A stretch of DNA of 64,000 nucleotides. It comes from Longimicrobium sp. GTDB lineage: Bacteria; Gemmatimonadota; Gemmatimonadetes; Longimicrobiales; Longimicrobiaceae. Shown piece by piece: positions 26,537 to 34,914 of this stretch. The stretch covers positions 124,001 through 188,000 of the forward strand of contig DASUYB010000089.1 in the NCBI GenBank assembly GCA_036377595.1. Direction: 5' to 3'. Position 1 is the first letter of the stretch. The number at the start of each line of letters is the position of its first letter. Position numbers and translations under genes: made by a program. The notes under the pieces are model-generated. The model had not been told where the DNA came from. It saw only the letters and a list, made by a program, of their open reading frames with translations, and ran no database searches.

Positions 26537-28353
26537 GCTACGTGGCCGAGCCCTACGCCCAGTTCGTCGACGACCTCCTCCGCTCGCTCACGGGCGGAGT
26601 GGCGCGCGAGCAGTTCGTCTTCGTCCCCGAGGAAGGTCCCTTCCAGCTGGACCCGGCCGGGCCCCTCCTCGCCGCCACCGTCGACGTGTTCGGCCAGGCC
26701 GCCGGGCTGTTCGCGCGCTTCCGCCGCGACCGCGACTGGTCGCTGGGCGCGGGGAACACCGTGGTCTGGCTGGCCCGCGCCGACGGCACCCCCGCGCCCG
26801 ACGCGGTGTGGCCCGACGAGGGCACCGACTTCTTCGTCAACTACGACATGGCGGTGCCCCCGGGCGGCGCCGTGCCCGTGCTCACCGACCGCAACCCGGG
26901 GAGCATCACCCGCCTCCTGGCCGAGAGCCTGGCGCGCGAGTTCGCCGTCCTTTCCCGGCAGCTCGAGTCCGTCTACCAGGCCGGTTTCGTCGCGACGGCG
27001 GGCGGGCGCGACCTGGACCAGCTGGCCGCGCTGGTGGGGGTCGACCGGCGCAACCGCACCTACGCGGTGGGCACCGTCGTCTTCTCCCGCGCCACCCCCG
27101 CCATCGGCGACGTCCCCGTCCCCGCGGGAACGCGGCTCTCCACCGCCGAGCCCCCCGCCGTCGTCTTCGAGACCACCGCCGACCGCACCCTGCGCCGCGG
27201 CGAGCTCTCCGTGGAGGTGCCGGTGCAGGCCACGGTGAGCGGCACCGCGGGGGTGGTGCCGGCGCGGGCGGTCACCGTCATCCACCGCCCCATCCTGGGC
27301 GTCGAGACCGTCACCAACCCGCAGGCCACCGAGCTGCGCGGCGACGACGAGACCGACGAGGCGCTGCGCGAGCGCATCCGCAACGCGCTGGAGGGCTACG
27401 GCCGCGCCACCCGCGGCGCCGTGCTGGCCGCGCTCACCACGCTGCCCGGCGTGCGCGAGAAGGACGTGCGCATCCACGAAGACCCGCTGGCGCGCCCCGG
27501 CGTGATCACCGTGAGCATCGCCGCCGAGCTCGACGCCGACGACGCCGAGCGCGCCGTGTCGCTGATCGAGGAGGCGCGCCCCGTGGGGATCCGCGTGCTG
27601 CACAACCTCGACGCGCCGCACACCATCCTGGCCGCCTCGCTCCCGCCCAACGTGGTCGACGACGCCAGCGACCCGGCGGTGAGCGACACGGTGGAGCCCG
27701 ACGGGCTGTACCTGCCGGTGCACGTGCACGCCATGCTCCTTCCCGCCGCGCCCTCGCTGACCCCGGCCGACCGCACCGCGCTGCAGAACCGCGGACGCGA
27801 GACGGTGCGCGCCTTCGTGAAGGAGGCGGGGATCGGCGAGACGCTGGTCTACAACCGCCTGGTGGCCGCGCTGATGGCGCTCGACGGCGTGCTGGACGTG
27901 GTGGTGGAGCTCTACCGTGTGCCCAAGCCGGGCGCCCCGCCCGAGCCCCGGCGCCGCAACCTGGTTCCCGGCGAGGCGCTGCGGCCGCGGCTGGACGACG
28001 CCGAGCTGGTGGTGGAGGTGGCGGGCGAGATCGTGGCCTTCGACGTGGAGGTCACCGTGGAGCTCACCGCACTGGGCCAGCTGGGCGACCCGCAGGCCAA
28101 CCTCGAGGCCGCGCGCCTGGAGATCGCCGCGCGCCTGCAGGATGGCATCTCCACCCTGCAGACGGTCGACGCCACCACGCTGCCGCCGCTGGCCAGGGAC
28201 ACCGAGAACTACCGCGTCACCGCCCTCCACTACGGCGTGGAGTACCTCGAGGCCGGCCTGCGCATCCGCGACCCCGACCAGCCCGTTCCTCTCACCGAGC
28301 TGGAGCGGCCATGGATCCGCGCGGTCAGGCTGGTGGCGCCGGCGGAGGCGTAG
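26533..28353 (+). CDS. Baseplate protein J/gp47 family
   Basis: A 606-residue baseplate wedge protein from a GTG overlapping the gp25 stop. The family pattern 'GRDLDQLAALVGVDRRNRTYAVGTVVFSR...IPAGTRL' is followed by 'VPVQATVSGTAGVVPARAVTVI' and 'TNPQATELRGDDETDEALRERIRNALEGYGRATRGAVLAAL'. The typical late strand/helix part is 'LYNRLVAALMALDGVLDVVVELYRV'. It is longer than phage P2 J because of an insertion near the N-terminus (about 50-130) and a C-terminal extension, as is usual in eCIS J proteins. It forms the outer baseplate together with gp25 and the next gene product. Confidence 0.9.
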   Translation: MSYVAEPYAQFVDDLLRSLTGGVAREQFVFVPEEGPFQLDPAGPLLAATVDVFGQAAGLFARFRRDRDWSLGAGNTVVWLARADGTPAPDAVWPDEGTDFFVNYDMAVPPGGAVPVLTDRNPGSITRLLAESLAREFAVLSRQLESVYQAGFVATAGGRDLDQLAALVGVDRRNRTYAVGTVVFSRATPAIGDVPVPAGTRLSTAEPPAVVFETTADRTLRRGELSVEVPVQATVSGTAGVVPARAVTVIHRPILGVETVTNPQATELRGDDETDEALRERIRNALEGYGRATRGAVLAALTTLPGVREKDVRIHEDPLARPGVITVSIAAELDADDAERAVSLIEEARPVGIRVLHNLDAPHTILAASLPPNVVDDASDPAVSDTVEPDGLYLPVHVHAMLLPAAPSLTPADRTALQNRGRETVRAFVKEAGIGETLVYNRLVAALMALDGVLDVVVELYRVPKPGAPPEPRRRNLVPGEALRPRLDDAELVVEVAGEIVAFDVEVTVELTALGQLGDPQANLEAARLEIAARLQDGISTLQTVDATTLPPLARDTENYRVTALHYGVEYLEAGLRIRDPDQPVPLTELERPWIRAVRLVAPAEA

Positions 28354-28362
28354 GGAGGGACA

Positions 28363-28414
28363 GAAAGTCCTAAGTCCTAAGTCCTAAGTCCTGAGTCCTA
28401 AGTGCTGAGTGCTG
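28363..28414 (+). repeat. Heptamer tandem repeat (TAAGTCC)n
   Basis: About six units of AAGTCCT, drifting to GAGTCCT, AAGTGCT and GAGTGCT, lie directly after the J gene. The same heptamer family is found at 32943-33046, where it occurs as an inverted pair. Confidence 0.8.
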
Positions 28415-28590
28415 ATACGGAATCCGGACTCGCGTCGAGGCACCGACGCCGATCCCCACGCCGGACGTCATCCTGAGGCCGGCCAGACCGTAACCAGCGT
28501 CTGCACAAGAGCTTGCAGGCCGAAGGATCTATAGCCGCGTCAGCACGCGATTCAGTGGGCCGCACCAATACCTCGCCCGGACCCGGGATG
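28415..28590 (+). repeat. Dispersed intergenic repeat, copy C (extended)
   Basis: The core at 28464 (GACGTCATCCTGAGGCCGGCC) is nearly identical to copy B, and the similarity extends from GATACGGAATCCGG to CTCGCCCGGACC. It is followed by a GATG/GGTGATGG-rich stretch before the next gene, which copy B also has in shorter form. Confidence 0.85.
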
Positions 28591-28688
28591 AGGTGAGCGG
28601 TGGAAGAAGGAAGTCGAGGTGATGGTGATCTGGTGATATGGGATGGTGATGGAGATGGGATTTCGGGGGCGGTGGTGATGCGGTCGCG

Positions 28689-31600
28689 ATGGTGAACGAA
28701 AGCCGGGCGACGACGTTCGTCCTTTCACCTTCCATTCCGGCGATGAGCGGCAGAACCCAAGTGGTGCTGGGGCGGTTTCCCGCCCACCTCGAGGCGGCCC
28801 GGCCCGGCAAGCAGCTGGAGCGGGTGGTCGGCGCGCTGGTGGCGCCGCTCGACCTCCTTTCCGCCGAGATGGCCTCGGTGCGCCGCGCCCACCGCCTGGC
28901 GCACGCCGACACCGTGGCCGACGTGCTGCGCACCGGCGCCATCCACGGCATCGGCGCCGCCGACCTGGCGCTGCTCTTCCGCCGCGCCGCGCGCACCCGC
29001 GAGCTGGCCGCCGCCCTCGACGCGGCCGCCACCTCCGGCGACGCCGACGCCCGCGACGAGGCCGTCACCTCCCTGCTGGCGCTATGGGGCGTCCCCGGCG
29101 GGGCGGAGGCGCTCTCCCTCTTCGCGGCGCCCGGCGCCGCGCCCGACCCGGCCGAGGCCGCGCGGCGGATGGCGCGGGCCTTCCGCGCCGCGACCGACTA
29201 CCGCGCCACCGTCGAGGGCGCGCGCCGCCGCGTGGGGTGGATCTCGCGCCTGCACGCCGCCGGCAACGGCACCGTGCGCGCGGTGCTCGAGGCCGCCGCC
29301 TCGGCGCTCGACCTGGAGCTCGACACCGACCGCAACGCCGCGGCCAAGGCCGCCGTGCGCCCCGTGGTCACCGTCGCCCCCGGCGGCGCGGCCGGGCGCA
29401 CGGCGTGGTCGTACGTGGTCGTCGCCCGCTCGCTCACCCGCTGCGACCCGGCCATCAGCGCCGTGGCCGGCACCCTGCGCGGCGCCGCCACGCTCTCCGA
29501 GACCGACTTCAACCTCCTGCGCTGGGAGCCCGTCCCCGACGCGGTGGACTATCTGGTCTTCCGCGTCGCCGCGGGCGGCACCCCGGCCGGCACGGGCCTC
29601 GTCACCCCCGAGCCGCTGGCGGCCGACGCCGCCGAGTTCCGCGACACCGGCCTCGAGGCGGGGGTGCCGCTGCCGCCGCAGCAGGCCGGCGACGGGATCT
29701 TCCACAGCCGCGACCTGTTCTGGCACTCCACCTTCGTCCGCGACCGTGCCCGCCCGGTGCGCCGCGTCGACCCCGAGCCGCCCGCGCGGGCCGTGGCGGT
29801 CGACGGCGACATCTCCCTCGACGACCTGGCCGAGGCAATCGATGTCCTGCCGGACGCCCTCATCGCCCGCATGCAGGAGCTGGAGGCCACGGCCGACGCG
29901 GTCGACGCCACCCTCTCCGCCGCCACCGCGCGCGAGACCTCCATCCGCCTGGGCAGCGCGGGGATCGGGGAGGCGGAGACGGCGGCGCAGCTGGCCGCGC
30001 GGCTCAGCGACCCCGGCCGCCCCGTCACCCGCCGCGACGTCTACCGCGCGCTGATCGCGCTCGACGCCGCGGGCGTCGCCGTCGGCATCCGCTTCGAGGC
30101 CGCGGCGCCGCCGGAGCCGCCGGAGGCGGAGACGCTCACCGAGCTGCTCTTCGCGCTGGACGAGCGCGAGGGCACCCCCGACGCCGTCGACGCCACCCTC
30201 GACGTACCCACCGCGCGCGCGGCGGCCATCCGCCTGGGCGGCCGCGGCTCGGGCGGCGAGGAGACGGCCGGCGCGCTGGCCGCGCGGCTGAACGTTCCCG
30301 CCCGCACGGTCACCCGCGCCGACGTGTACGCCACGCTGGCCGACATCCTCGGCTCCGGCGTCGCGGTGGAGGTCACCTTCCGCCGCGTGGCCGCCGAGGT
30401 GCTCGCGGCGGACCGGGGCTTCGCCGTCGTCGAGCCGCGCCGCGTCCCCGTGTTCGAGGGGATGACGGCGACGGACCTGGCCCGCCGCGCCGGCGTTCCC
30501 CCCGCCGCCGTCGCCGCGCTGCTGGAGGGCGATGCCGATCTCCTGGCCCCGCTGGAGGTGGACGAGGCGAAGCGGATCGCGGGAGAGCTGGGGAAGGAGC
30601 CGTTCGACGAGCAGCTGCTGCGCATCGGCCAGACCGTCACCGTCGCCGAGCTGGCGGGGCGGATGGGCGCCCGCGTGCGCGACGCGCAACGCCAGCTCCG
30701 CGTCCTGGGGATGGAAGATCCCCAGGGGACGACGCGGCTGGACGGCGCCATGGCGGCCCAGCTGGCGCGCTGGCGGGGCTACGGGGTGGAGCAGCCGCTC
30801 CCCGACGTCCCCGAGCTGCTGGGGATCGAGGAGAACCCGCTACGGCGAGAGGGCGGCGAGCCGCGCGGCTGGTTCAGCGGCGAGCGCTTCGCCGTGCGCC
30901 GCCGCGGCTTCGGGCGGGTGATGCTGCGCGCCTCCATCACCGGCGTGGGGAAGAAGACCGTGGGCCCCATGCTGGTGAACCGCGACGAGGGGCACGGCAT
31001 CGCCTTCGCCGGCGCCGTCCCCGACGGGCAGACGCTGGTGTTCGCCGAGGACGGGCACGTGCGGCTGGAGGGCGTGGAGGTCACGGGGATGGCCTGGGCG
31101 TGGAAGGGCGCCTGCTTCGCGGGAAACGACGACAGCACGGTGCGCCCGCGCGACTTCGTGTTCGCCGGCCCCGGCGCCGACCAATCGCGCCTGGCCCGCT
31201 TCGCCGTCACCACCCCCGCGGGCGCCTTCTCGCCGGACTTCGTCTTCCCCCACGCGGCAACGCCCATCCCCATGCCCGGCGTGGGGCTGGGCGAGACGCG
31301 CTTCGCCTTCTTCACCCAGCAGGCGCACTTCGCGGGGACGGACGAAGACGGCGACCCGCTGCCGCCGCTCCCCCGCACCGAGGTGGGGTTCGCCGACGGC
31401 TCGGTGCACGACAGCCCGGCGGTGCGCCCCGAGGCGGCCCGCATCGCCCTCTCCTGGCTGGAGCACGAGGCGTACGCGGTGCGGCTGCTGATCCCCGCGC
31501 GCTTCCGCGAGCTGTACGACGAGGAGAACGGCGCGCTGGCGCGGGTGCGCGACGCGCTGGAGCGGCACCGCCCGGCCGGCGTGGACGTGCGCGTGGAGTA

Positions 31601-31709
31601 CCTGGAAGACCGCTGGATCCTGGGCGACGGCGCCCTGGAAGAGACCACCGACCCCCTGCTGGGCCTGCGCGGCGGCACCGTGCTGTGGGCGCCGCCCGTC
31701 ACCCCCTGA
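28689..31709 (+). CDS. Large baseplate/tail protein in the tail-I position
   Basis: A 1006-residue protein after J, the place of phage gpI and eCIS Afp12/13-type baseplate proteins. The N-terminus (about 20-110) reads like the tail-protein helix bundle: 'VVLGRFPAHLEAARPGKQLERVVGALVAPLDLL'. The middle holds two similar helix-strand units (about 390-475 and 485-570, each with 'ATxRETSIRLG/ARAAAIRLGGRGSG...AAxLAARL...VTRxDVY'), then short helical 'MTATDLARRAGVPPAAVAALL' modules. The C-terminus is beta-rich with 'ARFRELYDEENGALARVRDALERHRPAGVDV'. The ATG at 28743 is an alternative start, 18 codons downstream; neither has a strong ribosome-binding site. It probably bridges baseplate and fibres. 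Confidence 0.7.
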   Translation: MVNESRATTFVLSPSIPAMSGRTQVVLGRFPAHLEAARPGKQLERVVGALVAPLDLLSAEMASVRRAHRLAHADTVADVLRTGAIHGIGAADLALLFRRAARTRELAAALDAAATSGDADARDEAVTSLLALWGVPGGAEALSLFAAPGAAPDPAEAARRMARAFRAATDYRATVEGARRRVGWISRLHAAGNGTVRAVLEAAASALDLELDTDRNAAAKAAVRPVVTVAPGGAAGRTAWSYVVVARSLTRCDPAISAVAGTLRGAATLSETDFNLLRWEPVPDAVDYLVFRVAAGGTPAGTGLVTPEPLAADAAEFRDTGLEAGVPLPPQQAGDGIFHSRDLFWHSTFVRDRARPVRRVDPEPPARAVAVDGDISLDDLAEAIDVLPDALIARMQELEATADAVDATLSAATARETSIRLGSAGIGEAETAAQLAARLSDPGRPVTRRDVYRALIALDAAGVAVGIRFEAAAPPEPPEAETLTELLFALDEREGTPDAVDATLDVPTARAAAIRLGGRGSGGEETAGALAARLNVPARTVTRADVYATLADILGSGVAVEVTFRRVAAEVLAADRGFAVVEPRRVPVFEGMTATDLARRAGVPPAAVAALLEGDADLLAPLEVDEAKRIAGELGKEPFDEQLLRIGQTVTVAELAGRMGARVRDAQRQLRVLGMEDPQGTTRLDGAMAAQLARWRGYGVEQPLPDVPELLGIEENPLRREGGEPRGWFSGERFAVRRRGFGRVMLRASITGVGKKTVGPMLVNRDEGHGIAFAGAVPDGQTLVFAEDGHVRLEGVEVTGMAWAWKGACFAGNDDSTVRPRDFVFAGPGADQSRLARFAVTTPAGAFSPDFVFPHAATPIPMPGVGLGETRFAFFTQQAHFAGTDEDGDPLPPLPRTEVGFADGSVHDSPAVRPEAARIALSWLEHEAYAVRLLIPARFRELYDEENGALARVRDALERHRPAGVDVRVEYLEDRWILGDGALEETTDPLLGLRGGTVLWAPPVTP

Positions 31710-31726
31710 ACCGGAGCTGAACTCCC

Positions 31727-32449
31727 ATGCCCCTCGACTTCATCCGCACCCACGTGGAACCCGGCGACCCGGTGACCGCCGAGGCGTGGAACGCCATGGT
31801 GGACGGCCTGTTCGACGCGCAGGCGGTGCTCAAGGCCGCCGCCGGCGTGGGCCACGTGCGGCTCACCGGCCAGGGGCTGGACCCGCAGCGGGCCCGCGTG
31901 ACCGCCACCCGCGAGGGCGCGCCCCCGGTCGAGGCGCTGCGCCCCGTCGGCGCCGAGCCGGACTTCATCTTCCCCCGCCTGGCCGAGGGCGCCTACGCGG
32001 TGCACGCCGAGGCGCCGGGATTCAACCCGGCCGACGGCGCGCTGACCGTCTCCGCCACCGGCGAGGTCACCCCCGACCCGCTGGAGCTGGCGCTGACCGC
32101 CGTGCGCCCCGCCATGCCCAACGTGCTGGGGCTGATGCTGCCGCAGGCGGTGCAGGCGCTGGCGGCGGTCAAGATCCGCATCCTCGACGTCACGGGGAAG
32201 TCGCTCCCCACCTCGGGCTTTCCCGCCGACTACAACGACAACCCGGTGCTGATGCAGTGGCCCTCGCCGGGCGAGCTGGCGCCGCCCGCGGGCACCGACG
32301 CGCTGGTGGTGGTGTCGGCCCAGGTGGCCGCCGAGATCGTGACCGTACCCAACCTCTCCGGGCTCAGCGTGGCGCAGGCCACCGCCGAGCTCGACAAGGT
32401 GGGCCTCAAGCTCCAGGTGGTCGAGAGCGGCGGCAGGCCCACGATCTGA
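31727..32449 (+). CDS. PASTA-domain protein of the tail cluster
   Basis: A 240-residue protein. Residues about 1-30 are a short helical start (DPVTAEAWNAMVDGLFDAQ). Residues about 40-120 form a beta-sandwich resembling carboxypeptidase-regulatory/transthyretin-type folds. The rest has two PASTA-like units: 'MPNVLGLMLPQAVQALAAVKIRILDVTG' and 'VPNLSGLSVAQATAELDKVGLKLQVVE'. PASTA domains usually bind peptidoglycan or other glycans, so this may be a target-contacting or cell-wall-binding accessory of the baseplate. There is no signal peptide. The gene starts 17 bases after the previous stop, in one operon. Confidence 0.75.
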   Translation: MPLDFIRTHVEPGDPVTAEAWNAMVDGLFDAQAVLKAAAGVGHVRLTGQGLDPQRARVTATREGAPPVEALRPVGAEPDFIFPRLAEGAYAVHAEAPGFNPADGALTVSATGEVTPDPLELALTAVRPAMPNVLGLMLPQAVQALAAVKIRILDVTGKSLPTSGFPADYNDNPVLMQWPSPGELAPPAGTDALVVVSAQVAAEIVTVPNLSGLSVAQATAELDKVGLKLQVVESGGRPTI

Positions 32450-32498
32450 GCCGACCCGACCGTCACCACGCGCAACCCCAACCGGAAGGAACCGAGCC

Positions 32499-32939
32499 AT
32501 GGCCGCAACCGCCGGCACCACCGCCACCGCCATGCAGCTGGACGCCACCACGCTGGCCCGCGCCGCGGCCGCGCTCCCCGTGCAGCGGCTGGTCGTCTCC
32601 ACGCAGACCCCGCAGGCCGGCGCGCCGCTGCGCAAGGGCGCCACCGTGCAGGTCACGCTGATCGACCTCAACAACATCCCCATCATCCTGCTGCACCCCG
32701 ATCTGCCCACCAGCATGCAGGGGGTGACGGTGGGCGACGCGGCGAAGATGGTGGAGGCCAGCCCCGACCTGAAGACCGCCGTCACCACCCCGACCACGGT
32801 CACCCCCACCAAGGCCGCGGAGCTGATCAATGCCACCGGCACCACCGCCACCGGCGGCAAGGCGCTGACGGCCGACGAGGCCAGCCGGACCCTGATCGCG
32901 CTGAAGTCCATCAGCACGCTCGGCGGCTTCCGCTTCTAA
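32499..32939 (+). CDS. Small Thr/Ala-rich tail-cluster protein, unknown
   Basis: A 146-residue protein preceded by AAGGAA. Residues about 1-75 hold a helix and a strand pair ('GATVQVTLIDLNNIPIILLHPD'). Residues 90-146 are Thr-rich and end in a helix plus a short 'STLGGFRF' tail. I recognise no family. Codon use and operon position say it is real. It may be a small capping or linker protein for the neighbouring fibre-type genes. Confidence 0.6.
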   Translation: MAATAGTTATAMQLDATTLARAAAALPVQRLVVSTQTPQAGAPLRKGATVQVTLIDLNNIPIILLHPDLPTSMQGVTVGDAAKMVEASPDLKTAVTTPTTVTPTKAAELINATGTTATGGKALTADEASRTLIALKSISTLGGFRF

Positions 32940-32942
32940 GTA

Positions 32943-33046
32943 GGTAGTCCTAAGTCCTAAGTCCTGAGTCCCAAGTCCTGAGTTGCCGGATTGCTATCGT
33001 TTGTGCAGTTCAACACTTAGGACTTAGGACTTAGGACTTAGGACCT
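32943..33046. repeat. Inverted pair of heptamer repeat arrays (large hairpin)
   Basis: The left arm (about 32946-32983) carries AGTCCTAAGTCCTGAGTCC-type units and the right arm (about 33013-33045) carries the reverse complement (CTTAGGACTTAGGACTTAGG). About 30 bases of unrelated sequence lie between them. Transcribed RNA could fold into a stem of about 30 bp with slippage registers. It sits between the 146-residue gene and the next gene, with no long T-tract, so attenuation, RNA processing or a transposition scar are all possible. Confidence 0.75.
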
Positions 33047-33094
33047 GGGAGTCGACAAAACTTTTAAGCACCTGCTTAGCAGAAGGAGCGCGCG

Positions 33095-34798
33095 ATGGCG
33101 CAGATCCGGGGATCGTCCGTGACGGAGGGGCTGACCGTGGGCGGAACGGGAACGATGGCCGCCGAAGCCTTCTTCGTGCCGTGGGAGGAGACCTTCATCA
33201 AGGCGTGGTTCGCCCAGGTCTCCACCGACGGCGTGTCGTCGCGCACGCTGCCGCTCAAGCTCCACCGCAACGCGCTGGTGCGGCGCTACGACGTCACCGT
33301 CACCGCCGCGGGCGCCGAGGCGGTGCTGCTGAAGGACGCCGCCAAGCTGCGCCGGCAGGAGGGCGCTCCGGCGGGGACGGTGGACCTGGTGGCCGACTTC
33401 GGCGCCCTCTTCACCGTGGCCAGCGTGGGGGTGCTGAGCGCGCTCTCGCCGGTGCGCATCACCGCCGTGTTCGCGTGGACGGGGGTGGGGTTCTCGCCCC
33501 AGGCGCTCCCGCTCACCGGGCTGTCGGGCTTCGAGTTCCCGCCCGCGGTGGGGGTGGCCAACTTCAACGAGGTGCGCACCGAGCGGCTGCGGATCGTGAT
33601 GACCGGCGTGGGGAGCCGCAAGGTCGAGGACGAGCTGTGGGTGGCGCTTCCCGACCCGCCCTCGGACCTGGAGCTGAGGATCGACGGCGGGGCGCCGGTG
33701 TGGCGCTTTCCCGGGCCGGTGCGCGCGGGGACGGGGGGATGGACGGCCGACGCCAGGCAGACGGTGGACATCTCCGCCGCGCTGGCGGCGCTGGCGGGCG
33801 ACCCCGACCGCGACGAGGAAGCCACCTTCACCCTCTCGCTCACCTCGCGCACCCCGGGCCGCCTGGACCTCGCCACGGGGACGAAGGAGCTGCGCTACCT
33901 CACCCGCCCCACCTCGGGCGACCCGGCGCCGGTGGAGTTCGACATCGAGGGGCGGCGCACGGTCCCCCTCGCGCTCCCCTCGTGGGTGCAGACGGTGGAG
34001 CGGATCGGGATGACGGTGGCGGGGGCGCTGCCGCCCGAGCGCGCGGACCCGCCGGTGGGGCCGCCGGTGGCCACGCGGCTGGGCACGGGCGGCGTGGTGC
34101 CCGACGGGGTGGCCGAGCTGGTGCTGGACGTGGACCGCTCCGCCGCGGTGCGCCTTCCCGCGGGGGCCGGGCTGCTGGAGGAGCTGGTCGCCATCCGCCT
34201 TCCCCTGCGCGCGGAGGCCGGCGGGGCCGAGGCGCGCGTCGTCCTCCTGGCCGCGCGCGAGGACACCAGCGAGCCGGGCGAGCCGATGGAGGGCGGCGCC
34301 AGCAAGGCGGCCACCTGGGAGGAGGGCGACGAGTACGGCTGGACGACCTTCGAGTTCGCCAGGCCGGTGAAGCTGGACCCCGCGGTTCCGCTCCCCTGGG
34401 CGGCGCTGGCGGTGGCGCGCGGGCGGGTGGCCTGGCCGCTCGCCGTCGCCTCCGCCCCCGCGGCCGACGCGAACGCCGCCGTGCGCCGCGGGCCCCCCGC
34501 CGGGCCCTGGCAGCGGCTTCCGGCGCTGGTCACCCACGACACCAGCGTGGGCGGCGCGCTGCGGGTGATCGGCCACGCCGGCCGCGACCACCCGCTGGCG
34601 CCGGTCACGCTCGAGGTGGCGGGAGCAACCGGCACCGTGGCCGTCACCCCGGCGGCGAAGCCGGTGGCGGTGGAGTGGCCGCCCGCGCCGCAGGTGGGCG
34701 CCGTGCACCCCGCCGCCGGCGCGGTGAGCCTGGTGGTCACCAGCCGCGTGGGCGGCACCCTGACCCTGGCCGACATCATCGTCACCGCGACGCGGTAG
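33095..34798 (+). CDS. Large beta-rich tail-cluster protein, unknown
   Basis: A 567-residue protein preceded by AGAAGGAG. The N-terminal third is strand-rich with an amphipathic pattern ('[34 protein letters not shown]'). The rest alternates beta segments and loops, with '[27 protein letters not shown]' near the end. There is no signal peptide, no catalytic motif and no membrane helix. I do not recognise the family. Lying between the PASTA/146-residue genes and the collagen-like fibre, it is probably a fibre-network or receptor-binding component. The context supports this; the sequence itself does not prove it. Confidence 0.65.
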   Translation: MAQIRGSSVTEGLTVGGTGTMAAEAFFVPWEETFIKAWFAQVSTDGVSSRTLPLKLHRNALVRRYDVTVTAAGAEAVLLKDAAKLRRQEGAPAGTVDLVADFGALFTVASVGVLSALSPVRITAVFAWTGVGFSPQALPLTGLSGFEFPPAVGVANFNEVRTERLRIVMTGVGSRKVEDELWVALPDPPSDLELRIDGGAPVWRFPGPVRAGTGGWTADARQTVDISAALAALAGDPDRDEEATFTLSLTSRTPGRLDLATGTKELRYLTRPTSGDPAPVEFDIEGRRTVPLALPSWVQTVERIGMTVAGALPPERADPPVGPPVATRLGTGGVVPDGVAELVLDVDRSAAVRLPAGAGLLEELVAIRLPLRAEAGGAEARVVLLAAREDTSEPGEPMEGGASKAATWEEGDEYGWTTFEFARPVKLDPAVPLPWAALAVARGRVAWPLAVASAPAADANAAVRRGPPAGPWQRLPALVTHDTSVGGALRVIGHAGRDHPLAPVTLEVAGATGTVAVTPAAKPVAVEWPPAPQVGAVHPAAGAVSLVVTSRVGGTLTLADIIVTATR

Positions 34799-34812
34799 GC
34801 GCCGTCGCCCGG

Positions 34813-34897
34813 ACGCACTCACGCACTCACGCACTCACGCACTTTCGCACTCTCGCACTCTCGCACTCTCGCACTCTCGCACTCTCGCACCTTCGCA
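34813..34897 (+). repeat. Octamer tandem repeat (CGCACTCN)n
   Basis: About ten direct copies of CGCACTCA or CGCACTCT just before the collagen-like gene. Read on the other strand these are AGTGCGNG units, the same family as the array at 25788-25830. The array ends about 18 bases before the ATG. Confidence 0.85.
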
Positions 34898-34914
34898 CTG
34901 CTTTCGAGGGATCC

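Noticed and set aside
19710-31709. Prophage interpretation
   Set aside because: Sheath, tube and baseplate genes are present, but no head, packaging, replication, integrase or lysis genes occur in the 64 kb. The flanking large accessory genes do not fit a phage.
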